Source: DASRHY01 sp046765875
Lineage (GTDB): Bacteria > Actinomycetota > Actinomycetes > Propionibacteriales > Kribbellaceae
NCBI GenBank assembly: GCA_046765875.1
Contig: JBKPSJ010000268.1
Coordinates: 1 to 6,376 of the forward strand
Direction: 5' to 3'
DNA: 6,376 nucleotides
Shown: positions 1-5,484 of the stretch, in pieces
How positions within the stretch are numbered: the first letter of the stretch is position 1
Layout of the letters: each line of letters opens with the position of its first letter
The notes under the pieces: model-generated
Told to the model about the DNA's origin: nothing
The model's input: the letters and a program-made list of their open reading frames with translations, nothing else
The model's database searches: none
Position numbers and translations under genes: made by a program

Positions 1-993
1 ACTCCTGAATGAGTCCGCCTCGAGCGTCGTGCCGTTCCGGGCCGTTAGCGTGCAGTTCTTGAACAGCGGAAGGGTCAGTGAGGTCTGGGTGTTGTTGCGA
101 GCAACGAGTTCGACGCGCGTGAAGTGCCTGGTGTGGAAGACGTGCTGGACGGTCACGGCGATTGAACCGCCCTTGCTGACGGGCGCGGCGAGCCGGTCGG
201 GTCCCTTCTCCTTGCCGGTCGCCCAGGCGACCGCGTACTGAGCTCCGGCGGCAATGCCGATGCCCGCACCGCCCACCAGGATCAGCACCACCAGGACGGC
301 GACCGCTACCGGCGTACGCCCGCGTGACTGCCGCCGCGGGGTCTCGGCAGAGGTGCCGGCCGGCGCGGACCCGCGCTGGCCGAGGGCCTGTACGAGCGCC
401 GTCACCATGGCGAGCAGGACGGTCAGGACCGGTACGGCGATCCAGCGGACGACCCCGGTGCCGCGGTCGCCGACGAATGTGATCGCCGCGTTGCCCGCCA
501 GACCGATCACCTGGAGCACGCCGGCCATCACCAGCACGCCCACCAGGTTCACTCGACCGGACGCCCGCTGCCCGTTGGGGCCGGACGTCGGCCCTGGCGT
601 CGGGACTGGCATCGGACCGGACGGTTGGCCGGGCGGAGAGGGGCCCGTGGTGGAGGGGACGCGGTCGATGACCGTGTGAAGGCCGGACGAGCCGTGGAAG
701 ATCAGAACGGTGTCGCCGACGCGGATCTCGTCGCTGTCGTCGAGCGGGACCTCCTGGGTCAGCCGACGGCCGTTCACGAAGGTGCCGTTGCCGGACATGC
801 TGTCGGCGATGGTCCAGTCGTACCCGTTCCAGGCGAGCCGGGCGTGCTCGCGGGAGACGCGCTCGTCGCCGACGAGCTGGATGTCGGAGGCGGGCGAGCG
901 GCCGATCGTCAGCACTTGCTGGCCGGGCGGCAGCGACCATCGCCATTGGTCCGGTCCGGGCGTACCGCTGGTCAGATAGGCACTGTCAGTCAT
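1..993 (-). CDS. FHA-domain membrane protein, 3' end outside window
   Basis: This reading frame runs 331 codons from an ATG at 993 to the window edge without a stop, so the C-terminus is missing. Residues 25-100 form a forkhead-associated domain, a phosphothreonine-peptide binding fold. Its hallmarks are visible: IGRSPASDI (30-38), VSREHARL (46-53) and GNGTFVNG (68-75). A proline/glycine-rich linker (about 111-146) follows. Two hydrophobic segments, about 149-174 and 181-202, and a third at about 227-250 after an arginine-rich stretch, look membrane-spanning. The remainder (275-331) is beta-rich and resembles the extracellular DUF4352-like fold, a weak assignment from reading alone. A purine-rich GGGGGGAG precedes the ATG closely. 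By family knowledge, such proteins read out Ser/Thr kinase signalling; the cytosolic FHA plus presumed external domain suggests linking phosphorylation to the envelope. Partner and ligand are unknown. The domain call is firm, the role is inference. Confidence 0.85.
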   Translation of the reverse strand, partial: MTDSAYLTSGTPGPDQWRWSLPPGQQVLTIGRSPASDIQLVGDERVSREHARLAWNGYDWTIADSMSGNGTFVNGRRLTQEVPLDDSDEIRVGDTVLIFHGSSGLHTVIDRVPSTTGPSPPGQPSGPMPVPTPGPTSGPNGQRASGRVNLVGVLVMAGVLQVIGLAGNAAITFVGDRGTGVVRWIAVPVLTVLLAMVTALVQALGQRGSAPAGTSAETPRRQSRGRTPVAVAVLVVLILVGGAGIGIAAGAQYAVAWATGKEKGPDRLAAPVSKGGSIAVTVQHVFHTRHFTRVELVARNNTQTSLTLPLFKNCTLTARNGTTLEADSFRS

Positions 994-1233
994 CGCTCCC
1001 CCCGAAGCTCCCCCGGGGACCCGCGCCGATGGTCCCGCGGAAGTGTCCGCTGGACGATTCTCCGCTCACGGAGTGTCGGCAGTCCAGACCGGGCGGTGCG
1101 GACCGGCGTTCGGCGACCCGAAGCTGGGGCTTCATGACCGTTCTCGACATCCCGTTCCGGGCGGGTTCCGGTTCGACCGTCGCCGACGTTCGCGGAACCA
1201 CGCTGTGACCTGGGGAACGCGCCTTGCTGGGAC
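994..1233. other. Intergenic region upstream of the FHA gene
   Basis: The 240 bases between the FHA gene start and the tRNA 3' end hold no frame I can defend as a gene. Frames that cross it either begin inside the tRNA or have arginine/proline-rich composition typical of antisense noise. It contains a short perfect hairpin at 1060-1073 (CTCCG, 4-base loop, CGGAG) that would lie in the FHA mRNA leader if transcription starts further upstream. I see no clear promoter for the FHA gene and no clear terminator behind the tRNA, so read-through from the tRNA transcript is possible. Confidence 0.5.
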
Positions 1234-1321
1234 TGGCGGAGGATACGAGATTCGAACTCGTGAGGGGTTGCCCCCAACACGCTTTCCAAGCGTGCGCCCT
1301 AGGCCGCTAGGCGAATCCTCC
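1234..1321 (-). tRNA. tRNA-Ser (anticodon GGA)
   Basis: Read on the minus strand, an 88-base class II tRNA folds completely. The acceptor stem is GGAGGAT (1321-1315) paired with ATCCTCC (1244-1238), followed by discriminator G and an encoded CCA (1236-1234). The anticodon stem CACGC/GCGTG (1294-1290 and 1282-1278) carries the loop TTGGAAA with anticodon GGA at 1287-1285, which reads UCC serine codons. A long variable arm (GGGG-GCAA-CCCC core) and a TTCGAAT T-loop are present, as expected for serine tRNAs. A -10/-35 pair lies just upstream, so it probably has its own transcript. The FHA gene is the next gene downstream. Confidence 0.96.
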
Positions 1322-1328
1322 GCCGGAG

Positions 1329-1357
1329 AGCATACGCGGTCCGGCGTCAGCGTTGAA
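1329..1357 (-). promoter_or_regulatory. Promoter of tRNA-Ser
   Basis: On the minus strand a -35-like TTCAAC (1357-1352) is followed, after exactly 17 bases, by the -10 box TATGCT (1334-1329). This fits the actinobacterial TANNNT pattern. Transcription would begin at about 1322, right at the mature tRNA 5' end. The -10 match is good and the -35 match is weak. Confidence 0.5.
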
Positions 1358-1374
1358 ATCGGGCCGCCGCCGCG

Positions 1375-1497
1375 TGACCAGGCGCGTCCGATGAGCGCCC
1401 CGAGATCAGGCCGACGCGCGGCAACAGGTGACCAGTCGCGTCCAATGGTGGCCATGGCATGGGAGGCACGCGTCGGGTGACCAGGTGGGTCCGATGA
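1375..1497. repeat. Three imperfect 20-base direct repeats
   Basis: Copies begin at 1375, 1429 and 1478. The core reads TGACCAG, three variable bases, G/C-rich GTCC, then RATGR. Copies 1 and 2 agree at 17 of 20 positions, copies 1 and 3 at 18, and copies 2 and 3 at 15. Spacing is 54 and 49 bases, and the flanks before copies 2 and 3 also share a GC-rich GACGCGCGG/CACGCGTCGG stretch, so the real unit may be about 50 bases. They fill the gap between the LLM gene stop and the tRNA promoter. The spacers are not of constant length and the repeats differ from each other, so this is not a CRISPR array. Function is unknown. Confidence 0.7.
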
Positions 1498-1515
1498 TCG
1501 CAAAAGGGGTGCGGG

Positions 1516-2328
1516 TCAGAGGAGGGTTCGGGACAGATGGCGCCATTCGGTTGTGGGTTGGGGGCCGGTTTGGCCCGTTAGGACCGAGAGGGCGATGTGA
1601 TCGGCGCCGGCTGCGCGGAGGGTAGAGATGCGGTCGGCGATGGCGGTTTCGTCGCCCCAGGCGATGAGCGCGTCGACCAGGCGGTTGTCGAGGGTGTCGC
1701 ACTCCTCGTCGGTGAAGCCCTGGCGGCGGAAGCTGGCGGCGTACGCGGGCAGGCGGCCCATGAAGCCCAGTGGCTCGCGGGCGATCGAGCGGGCGCGAAC
1801 GGGGTCGGTTTCGAGGATGACCAGTTGCTCGACTGCCAGGAGTCTGTCGGGGCCGAGGATGGTGCGGGCCTGGGCGACGTACTCGGGGGTGAGGAGGACC
1901 GGGAGGGCGCCGGCGGTGCGGTCGCGGGCGAGGGCAAGCATGCGCGGGCCGAGGGCGGCGAGCATGCGGTCCGCGACGGGTACGGCGTCCAGCGAGTCGA
2001 GGTACGCATCGATCTGCCGCAGCGGGTGGGGTCCGTGCGCGCCGCCGAGTCCGACGACCAGCCGGCCAGAGACCTTATGAGACTCGTAGAGAGCGGCGAC
2101 GGCGGCAGCCGGGTATCTGGAGACCGAGAGGATGCCGGTGCCGACGGTCAGCTCCGACGTCGCGCTGAGTATGTCTGTGACGGTCTGGAGGCCGGGTAGC
2201 GGACCGCCGGTGAGCCAGAGTGTGGAGAAGCCGAGTTGCTCGACCAGGGCGGCCGCGGCGAGGGAGGCGGATCTGCTGTCCAAGCCGGTTGCGATGCCGA
2301 GGGGACCGAGGGCGGCCATGCTGGTCAC
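1516..2328 (-). CDS. LLM-family F420-dependent oxidoreductase
   Basis: The predicted 270-residue protein belongs to the luciferase-like monooxygenase (LLM) superfamily of TIM-barrel flavin/F420 enzymes. It resembles the TIGR03620-type actinobacterial subgroup; this is from recognition, not a search. Family features are the N-terminal strand LGPLGIATG (7-15), LVEQLGFSTLWLTGG (28-42), TVGTGILSVSRYPAAAVAA (61-79), the VSGRLVVGLGGAH segment (86-98) and the C-terminal GDETAIADRISTLRAAGADHIAL (225-247). The expected reaction is hydride transfer with F420H2; the substrate cannot be read. I chose the GTG at 2328 because AGGA (2337-2334) stands 5 bases before it. The in-frame ATG at 2319 is the alternative. 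A longer start at 2391 lies inside the SRP RNA and is rejected. The gene stands alone, divergent from ffs. Confidence 0.85.
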   Translation of the reverse strand: MTSMAALGPLGIATGLDSRSASLAAAALVEQLGFSTLWLTGGPLPGLQTVTDILSATSELTVGTGILSVSRYPAAAVAALYESHKVSGRLVVGLGGAHGPHPLRQIDAYLDSLDAVPVADRMLAALGPRMLALARDRTAGALPVLLTPEYVAQARTILGPDRLLAVEQLVILETDPVRARSIAREPLGFMGRLPAYAASFRRQGFTDEECDTLDNRLVDALIAWGDETAIADRISTLRAAGADHIALSVLTGQTGPQPTTEWRHLSRTLL

Positions 2329-2333
2329 GGTAG

Positions 2334-2337
2334 TCCT
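2334..2337 (-). promoter_or_regulatory. Ribosome binding site deciding the GTG start
   Basis: AGGA on the minus strand lies 5 bases before the GTG at 2328, whereas the ATG at 2319 has it 14 bases away. This spacing favours the GTG as the start of the LLM gene. Confidence 0.55.
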
Positions 2338-2349
2338 GCAGCCATCCCG

Positions 2350-2355
2350 TACACT
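2350..2355 (+). promoter_or_regulatory. -10 box of the SRP RNA gene
   Basis: TACACT fits TANNNT and stands 7 bases before the first base of the closing helix of the SRP RNA (2363), so transcription would begin at the RNA 5' end. I see no convincing -35 box at 16-18 bases. The box lies between the divergent LLM start and ffs. Confidence 0.45.
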
Positions 2356-2362
2356 CGTCCGA

Positions 2363-2450
2363 GGTTCCCCGCGCGGCGGTACCTCGCCCAACTCCCCCAG
2401 GGCCGGAAGGCAGCAAGGGTAAGCGAGCTCTTCCGGGTGCGCGGGGAGCC
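2363..2450 (+). ncRNA. ffs: Small signal recognition particle RNA (4.5S type)
   Basis: This RNA binds Ffh and delivers ribosomes making membrane proteins to FtsY. The conserved domain IV hairpin is plain: GCC-GGAA-GGC with the GGAA tetraloop at 2405-2408, flanked by the internal-loop strands CAGG (2398-2401) and AGCA (2412-2415), then CCC/GGG (2395-2397, 2417-2419). Further out, CTCGC (2383-2387) pairs with GCGAG (2423-2427). A 12-bp closing helix, 2363-2374 with 2439-2450, contains one G-U pair. This single-hairpin, roughly 90-base form without an Alu domain is usual in actinobacteria. Exact ends may differ by a few bases. nadE begins 21 bases downstream, with only a weak T-rich stretch (2451-2460) between, so read-through into nadE is possible. 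Confidence 0.93.
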
Positions 2451-2471
2451 CTTTCTGTCTGGGAGCGAACC

Positions 2472-3275
2472 ATGAACGATCTGCGGACCGAGATCATCGC
2501 CGAGCTGAACGTTCCCGCGGAGTTCAACGCCAACGCCGAGATCGAACGGAGGCTCGCCTTCCTCACCGATCTGCTCGGGAGCACCGGCGCGGAAGGCTAT
2601 GTCCTAGGGATCAGCGGCGGCGTCGACTCCGCGACCGCCGGGCGACTGTGCCAGCTCGCCGTGGACAGGGTGCGCGGCGACAACGGGCAGGCGACGTTCA
2701 TCGCGATGCGGCTCCCGTACGGCGTCCAGGCCGACGAGCACGACGCTCTGCTGGCGCTCGACTTCATCCGGCCGGACGAGACGCTCTCCGTTGACGTCAA
2801 ACCCGCCAGCGACGCCCTGCTGGGCGCGGTCGAGATCGGGCTCGGCGAGAACGAGGACTTCCTGCTCGGGAACATCAAGGCGCGGCAGCGGATGATCGCC
2901 CAGTACGCGGTCGCAGGAGCGCGTCATGCGCTGGTAGTCGGTACGGATCACGCAGCCGAGGCGGTGATGGGGTTCTTCACAAAGTACGGCGACGGCGCGG
3001 CGGATCTGACCCCGCTGGCCGGGTTGACCAAGCGCCGGGTCCGCGCGGTGGCCGCCGCCCTCGGCGCACCGAAGGAGATCACCGGGAAGGTGCCGACCGC
3101 CGATCTGGAGACCAACCGGCCGGGCCTGCCCGACGAGCACGCCTTCGGCATCACGTACGACGAGATCGACGACTTCCTCGAAGGACGTGAGGTAAGCCGA
3201 GAGGCGTACGACACCATCACAGACTGGCATCGCCGTACCGCCCATAAACGCGCGCTCCCGATCGGACCACGTTGA
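2472..3275 (+). CDS. nadE: Ammonia-dependent NAD+ synthetase
   Basis: The enzyme adenylates nicotinic acid adenine dinucleotide with ATP and converts it to NAD+ with ammonia (EC 6.3.1.5), the last step of NAD synthesis in the cytosol. The 267 residues match the short, ammonia-using form, close to the 275 residues of the E. coli enzyme, and there is no N-terminal glutaminase domain. The PP-loop SGGVDS lies at 48-53. Other family signatures are GNIKARQRM (133-141), VVGTDHAAEAVMGFFTKYGDG (155-175), KVPTADLE (206-213) and LPDEHAFGITYDEIDDFLEG (219-238). GGGAG is placed 6-7 bases before the ATG. It lies 21 bases behind ffs and may share its transcript. The downstream acyl-CoA dehydrogenase has a candidate promoter of its own that overlaps the nadE stop. 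Whether a second, glutamine-dependent synthetase exists elsewhere cannot be seen here. Confidence 0.95.
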   Translation: MNDLRTEIIAELNVPAEFNANAEIERRLAFLTDLLGSTGAEGYVLGISGGVDSATAGRLCQLAVDRVRGDNGQATFIAMRLPYGVQADEHDALLALDFIRPDETLSVDVKPASDALLGAVEIGLGENEDFLLGNIKARQRMIAQYAVAGARHALVVGTDHAAEAVMGFFTKYGDGAADLTPLAGLTKRRVRAVAAALGAPKEITGKVPTADLETNRPGLPDEHAFGITYDEIDDFLEGREVSREAYDTITDWHRRTAHKRALPIGPR

Positions 3276-3300
3276 CTTGGTGTGGACGATATTCGACACT
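3272..3300 (+). promoter_or_regulatory. Candidate promoter of the acyl-CoA dehydrogenase gene
   Basis: TTGACT (3272-3277), overlapping the nadE stop codon, is followed after 17 bases by GACACT (3295-3300). The -35 is close to consensus. The -10 keeps only the most conserved A and final T. The -10 lies inside the palindrome listed next, which would let a bound repressor block the promoter. Confidence 0.35.
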
Positions 3301-3308
3301 CTGTCGAA
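3292..3308. promoter_or_regulatory. Palindrome, candidate operator before acd
   Basis: TTCGACA-CTC-TGTCGAA is a perfect inverted repeat with 7-base arms and a 3-base centre. It stands 15 bases before the acyl-CoA dehydrogenase ATG and overlaps its candidate -10 box. Such symmetry fits a dimeric regulator, for example of the TetR or GntR type common for acyl-CoA genes. No regulator gene adjoins it. No T-tract follows, so a terminator of nadE is less likely. Confidence 0.55.
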
Positions 3309-3323
3309 AGACGGGAGTGATCG

Positions 3324-4496
3324 ATGGTCGACTTCGCACTGTCCGAGGAACAGCGTGCGATCCGTGACACCACGCGGGAGTTCGTTCGCCGCGAACTGAT
3401 GCCGCTCGAGCCGGAGGTGCTGCGCCGCGAGCGGGCCGGACAGCCCGGCGTCGAGCCGTCGGTACGCCGCGAGCTCCAGCTCAAGGCGAAGGAGTTCGGC
3501 TTCTGGGGCCTGAGCACTCCCGAGGAGTACGGTGGGATGGACCTGTCCGCCGTCGGCCAGGTTTTGGTCACAGCCGAGCTCGGCCGGTCCTTCGTACCGT
3601 TCATGTTCGGCGGCGAGGCAGACAACATCCTGTACGAGGCGAACGAGCAGCAGCGCAAGGAGTACCTGCTGCCGACGATCGCCGGCGAGCGGAAGTCGTG
3701 CTTCGCGATCACCGAGCCGGGTGCCGGCTCCGACACCCGCGCGATCCGTACCACCGCCAAGCGCGACGGCGACGAGTGGGTGATCCGCGGCGAGAAGACG
3801 TTCATCACCGGCGGCGGCGAGGCGGACTTCGCGATCGTCATCGCCGTCACCGATCCAGATCTCGGGTCACAGGGCGGGTTCACCGCCTTCCTCGTAGATC
3901 GTGATCGCGGCTGGACGTCGCACCCGATCGAGACCATGGGCCCGGCGGCTCCGGCGTCGCTGACCTTCGACGACGTACGGGTGCCGCAGGACCACGTCCT
4001 TGGCGAGGTCGGCAAAGGCTACGAGCTGGCGATGCGCTGGATCATCAAGGGCCGGTACCTGATCCCGGCGCGCGGCATCGGCGCGTGCGAGCGACTGCTC
4101 CAACTCGCGATCGAGTACGCGAACACCCGCGAGACGTTCGGCCGCAGGATCGGCGACAACCAGGCGATCCAGTGGATGATCGCGGACACCGAGGTCGACC
4201 TGGAGGCCACTCGCTGGCTGGTACTGCGTGCCGCATGGGGTGTCGACCAGGGTGAGAAGGCGCAGCACGACGCCGCGATCGCCAAGCTGTACGGCGCCAA
4301 TGCGGTCAACCGGGTGGTCGACCGGGTGCTGCAGATCCATGGCGGGATGGGCTACACCAGGGAACTTCCGATCGAGCGCTGGTACCGCGAGTTCCGGCTC
4401 TGGCGGATCTTCGAGGGCACCGACGAGATGCAGCGATTGATAATCTCGCGCGACCTGCTCCGCGGCTACCGGAAGCCAGGCGCCCACTTCGGCTGA
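3324..4496 (+). CDS. Acyl-CoA dehydrogenase
   Basis: This 390-residue flavoprotein should catalyse FAD-dependent alpha,beta-dehydrogenation of an acyl-CoA thioester, passing electrons to ETF. The length is typical of the family. In order: the N-terminal helical domain (1-120), the FAD/substrate signature CFAITEPGAGSD (126-137), the middle beta domain with FITGGGEADF (160-169), and the C-terminal helical domain. The last contains RETFG (269-273), QIHGGMGYTRELPIER (337-352) and FEGTDEMQR (363-371). E364 in FEGT aligns with the catalytic glutamate of medium-chain enzymes (E376 there), so it should be active. Chain length or branch specificity cannot be told. GGAG stands 6 bases before the ATG. 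A palindrome precedes it and a YbaK-family gene follows after 21 bases, probably in one transcript. Confidence 0.93.
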   Translation: MVDFALSEEQRAIRDTTREFVRRELMPLEPEVLRRERAGQPGVEPSVRRELQLKAKEFGFWGLSTPEEYGGMDLSAVGQVLVTAELGRSFVPFMFGGEADNILYEANEQQRKEYLLPTIAGERKSCFAITEPGAGSDTRAIRTTAKRDGDEWVIRGEKTFITGGGEADFAIVIAVTDPDLGSQGGFTAFLVDRDRGWTSHPIETMGPAAPASLTFDDVRVPQDHVLGEVGKGYELAMRWIIKGRYLIPARGIGACERLLQLAIEYANTRETFGRRIGDNQAIQWMIADTEVDLEATRWLVLRAAWGVDQGEKAQHDAAIAKLYGANAVNRVVDRVLQIHGGMGYTRELPIERWYREFRLWRIFEGTDEMQRLIISRDLLRGYRKPGAHFG

Positions 4497-4517
4497 CCGC
4501 TCGCCTAGGGTCGGGGC

Positions 4518-4970
4518 ATGACTGACGAGCGGGCGATCGACGCCGCCAACGAGCTCGGGCTGGACGTCGAGGTCACCCGGCATGGGCCGGTACGGTCGCT
4601 GCCCGAGGCGGCCGCGGCGCGCGGGATCGAGCCGGCCCGGCTGATCAAGACGATCGTGGTCCGGCTGGCCGACGACGACTACCGGTTCGTGCTGGTGCCG
4701 GGGGACCGGGAGATCTCGTGGCCGAAGCTGCGCGCGCTACTCGGGGTGAACCGGCTGTCGATGCCCGACGCGGGCACCGCCAAGGACGTCACCGGGTACG
4801 AGCGCGGAACGATCACGCCGCTGGGCAGCACTCACGCCTGGCCGGTGATCGCGGACGCGAGCATCACCGGCACGATCTCGATCGGCGGTGGTGCCCACGG
4901 CGTCGGGCTCACCGTTGACGCCGCGCGATTGTTCGAGGCGCTGGATGCCGACGTTGCCGCCGTGACCTGA
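4518..4970 (+). CDS. YbaK/EbsC-family aminoacyl-tRNA deacylase-like protein
   Basis: A stand-alone 150-residue YbaK/prolyl-tRNA synthetase-associated domain. Members of this family hydrolyse mischarged aminoacyl-tRNA (for example Cys-tRNA-Pro or Ala-tRNA-Pro) in the cytosol. Visible family features are LIKTIVVRL (42-50), with K44 matching the conserved lysine of YbaK, FVLVPGDREISWPKL (57-71), the GYERGTITPLG loop (93-103) and SIGGGAHG (121-128). Length agrees with the family. The ATG at 4518 has only a G-rich GTCGGGGC before it, which is a weak ribosome site. It begins 21 bases after the acyl-CoA dehydrogenase stop on the same strand with no promoter between, so they are probably cotranscribed. 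I see no functional link between the two. Which tRNA or amino acid it acts on cannot be read from sequence. Confidence 0.88.
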   Translation: MTDERAIDAANELGLDVEVTRHGPVRSLPEAAAARGIEPARLIKTIVVRLADDDYRFVLVPGDREISWPKLRALLGVNRLSMPDAGTAKDVTGYERGTITPLGSTHAWPVIADASITGTISIGGGAHGVGLTVDAARLFEALDADVAAVT

Positions 4971-4998
4971 TCCTACGCGACCGACCGGTCTCGGAAAG

Positions 4999-5015
4999 CG
5001 TTGCGCAGGGCAACG
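4999..5015 (-). terminator. Hairpin between convergent genes
   Basis: CGTTGC and GCAACG form a perfect 6-bp stem with a 5-base loop in the 46-base gap between the converging ybaK-like and marR genes. It starts one base past the marR stop codon. On the minus strand it is followed by CTTTCC, a short pyrimidine run. On the plus strand no T-run follows. It best fits a weak terminator of the marR transcript; termination of the plus strand here is less certain. Confidence 0.45.
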
Positions 5016-5016
5016 G

Positions 5017-5484
5017 TTATGGGTGTTCCTCGAGGGTGCGGCGGCGGGCCAGGGCCTGGCCGGAAGGAAAGGCGTCGGCGAGGGTACGGAGGGTTTCGAC
5101 GACATGGTCGACCGGGTGGCCGGCGACAAGATCGTCGATGACGCGGTAGAGGCGTTCCTCGCAGATCGTCACGCGGCGGCACAGCCGCCTGCCCTCGCCG
5201 GTCAGGCTGAGCGCCAGCGACCGGCGGTCGACCGGGTTCGGGTCGCGCTGGACCAGACCGCGGGAAACCAGCCGGTCGACCAGCCGGCTAGGGCTGTTGC
5301 CGGTCTCGCAGACCAGCAGTTCACCCAGCGCCGTCAGCGTCAGCGGCCCGTGGTCGCGCAGTACCCGGAGCACCTCCGCCTGTGACGGCGTCAGGTCGAG
5401 CGGGCGGAGCTCCGCGGCGAGCAGCCGGTTCCCTTCGCGCTGGATCGCGAGGATCAGGTAACGAAGCTCCTCCGCGGTCCTCAT
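5017..5484 (-). CDS. MarR-family transcriptional regulator
   Basis: A 155-residue winged helix-turn-helix protein of normal MarR length, expected to bind DNA as a dimer. The DNA-binding domain covers about 30-98: LTPSQAEVLRVL (31-42), the helix pair LTLTALGELLVCETGNSPSRLVDRLVSRGLV (48-78) and the wing with the family hallmark DPNPVDRRSLALSLT (81-95). Flanking helices (3-25 and 104-138) would form the dimer interface. It has three cysteines: C59 near the recognition helix, and C102 and C108. These leave open redox sensing. Its ATG overlaps the stop of the upstream hydrolase gene in ATGA, which implies translational coupling and a common transcript. It probably controls this operon through the palindrome at 6363-6376 (inference). 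The inducer is unknown; a substrate or product of the hydrolase is the obvious guess. Confidence 0.92.
   Translation of the reverse strand: MRTAEELRYLILAIQREGNRLLAAELRPLDLTPSQAEVLRVLRDHGPLTLTALGELLVCETGNSPSRLVDRLVSRGLVQRDPNPVDRRSLALSLTGEGRRLCRRVTICEERLYRVIDDLVAGHPVDHVVETLRTLADAFPSGQALARRRTLEEHP

Noticed and set aside
990..1289. A 99-codon minus-strand frame in the gap between tRNA-Ser and the FHA gene
   Set aside because: It begins inside the tRNA sequence, is arginine-rich and has no ribosome site or family resemblance.
1451..1458. GCCATGGC palindrome
   Set aside because: An 8-base palindrome is expected by chance in a GC-rich window of this size, and nothing around it suggests a role.
1375..1497. 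CRISPR array
   Set aside because: Only three copies, which differ at 2-5 of 20 positions, with short spacers (29-34 bases) that themselves resemble each other at the edges; no cas gene is present.
2329..2391. Longer start (ATG at 2391) for the LLM gene
   Set aside because: The extra 21 residues are the reverse of the SRP RNA and its promoter, match no family N-terminus, and the GTG at 2328 has a well-spaced AGGA.
2604..3299. A 231-codon minus-strand frame opposite nadE
   Set aside because: It is fully covered by nadE on the other strand and has no recognisable domain.
3292..3308. Rho-independent terminator of nadE
   Set aside because: The palindrome is not GC-rich, is followed by AAGACGGGAG rather than a T-run, and lies between a candidate -35 box and the next ribosome site.
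2948..4015. A 355-codon open frame on the minus strand across nadE and the acyl-CoA dehydrogenase gene
   Set aside because: It lies opposite two well-recognised genes, crosses the boundary between them and has a Ser/Arg/Pro-rich composition typical of antisense frames in GC-rich DNA.
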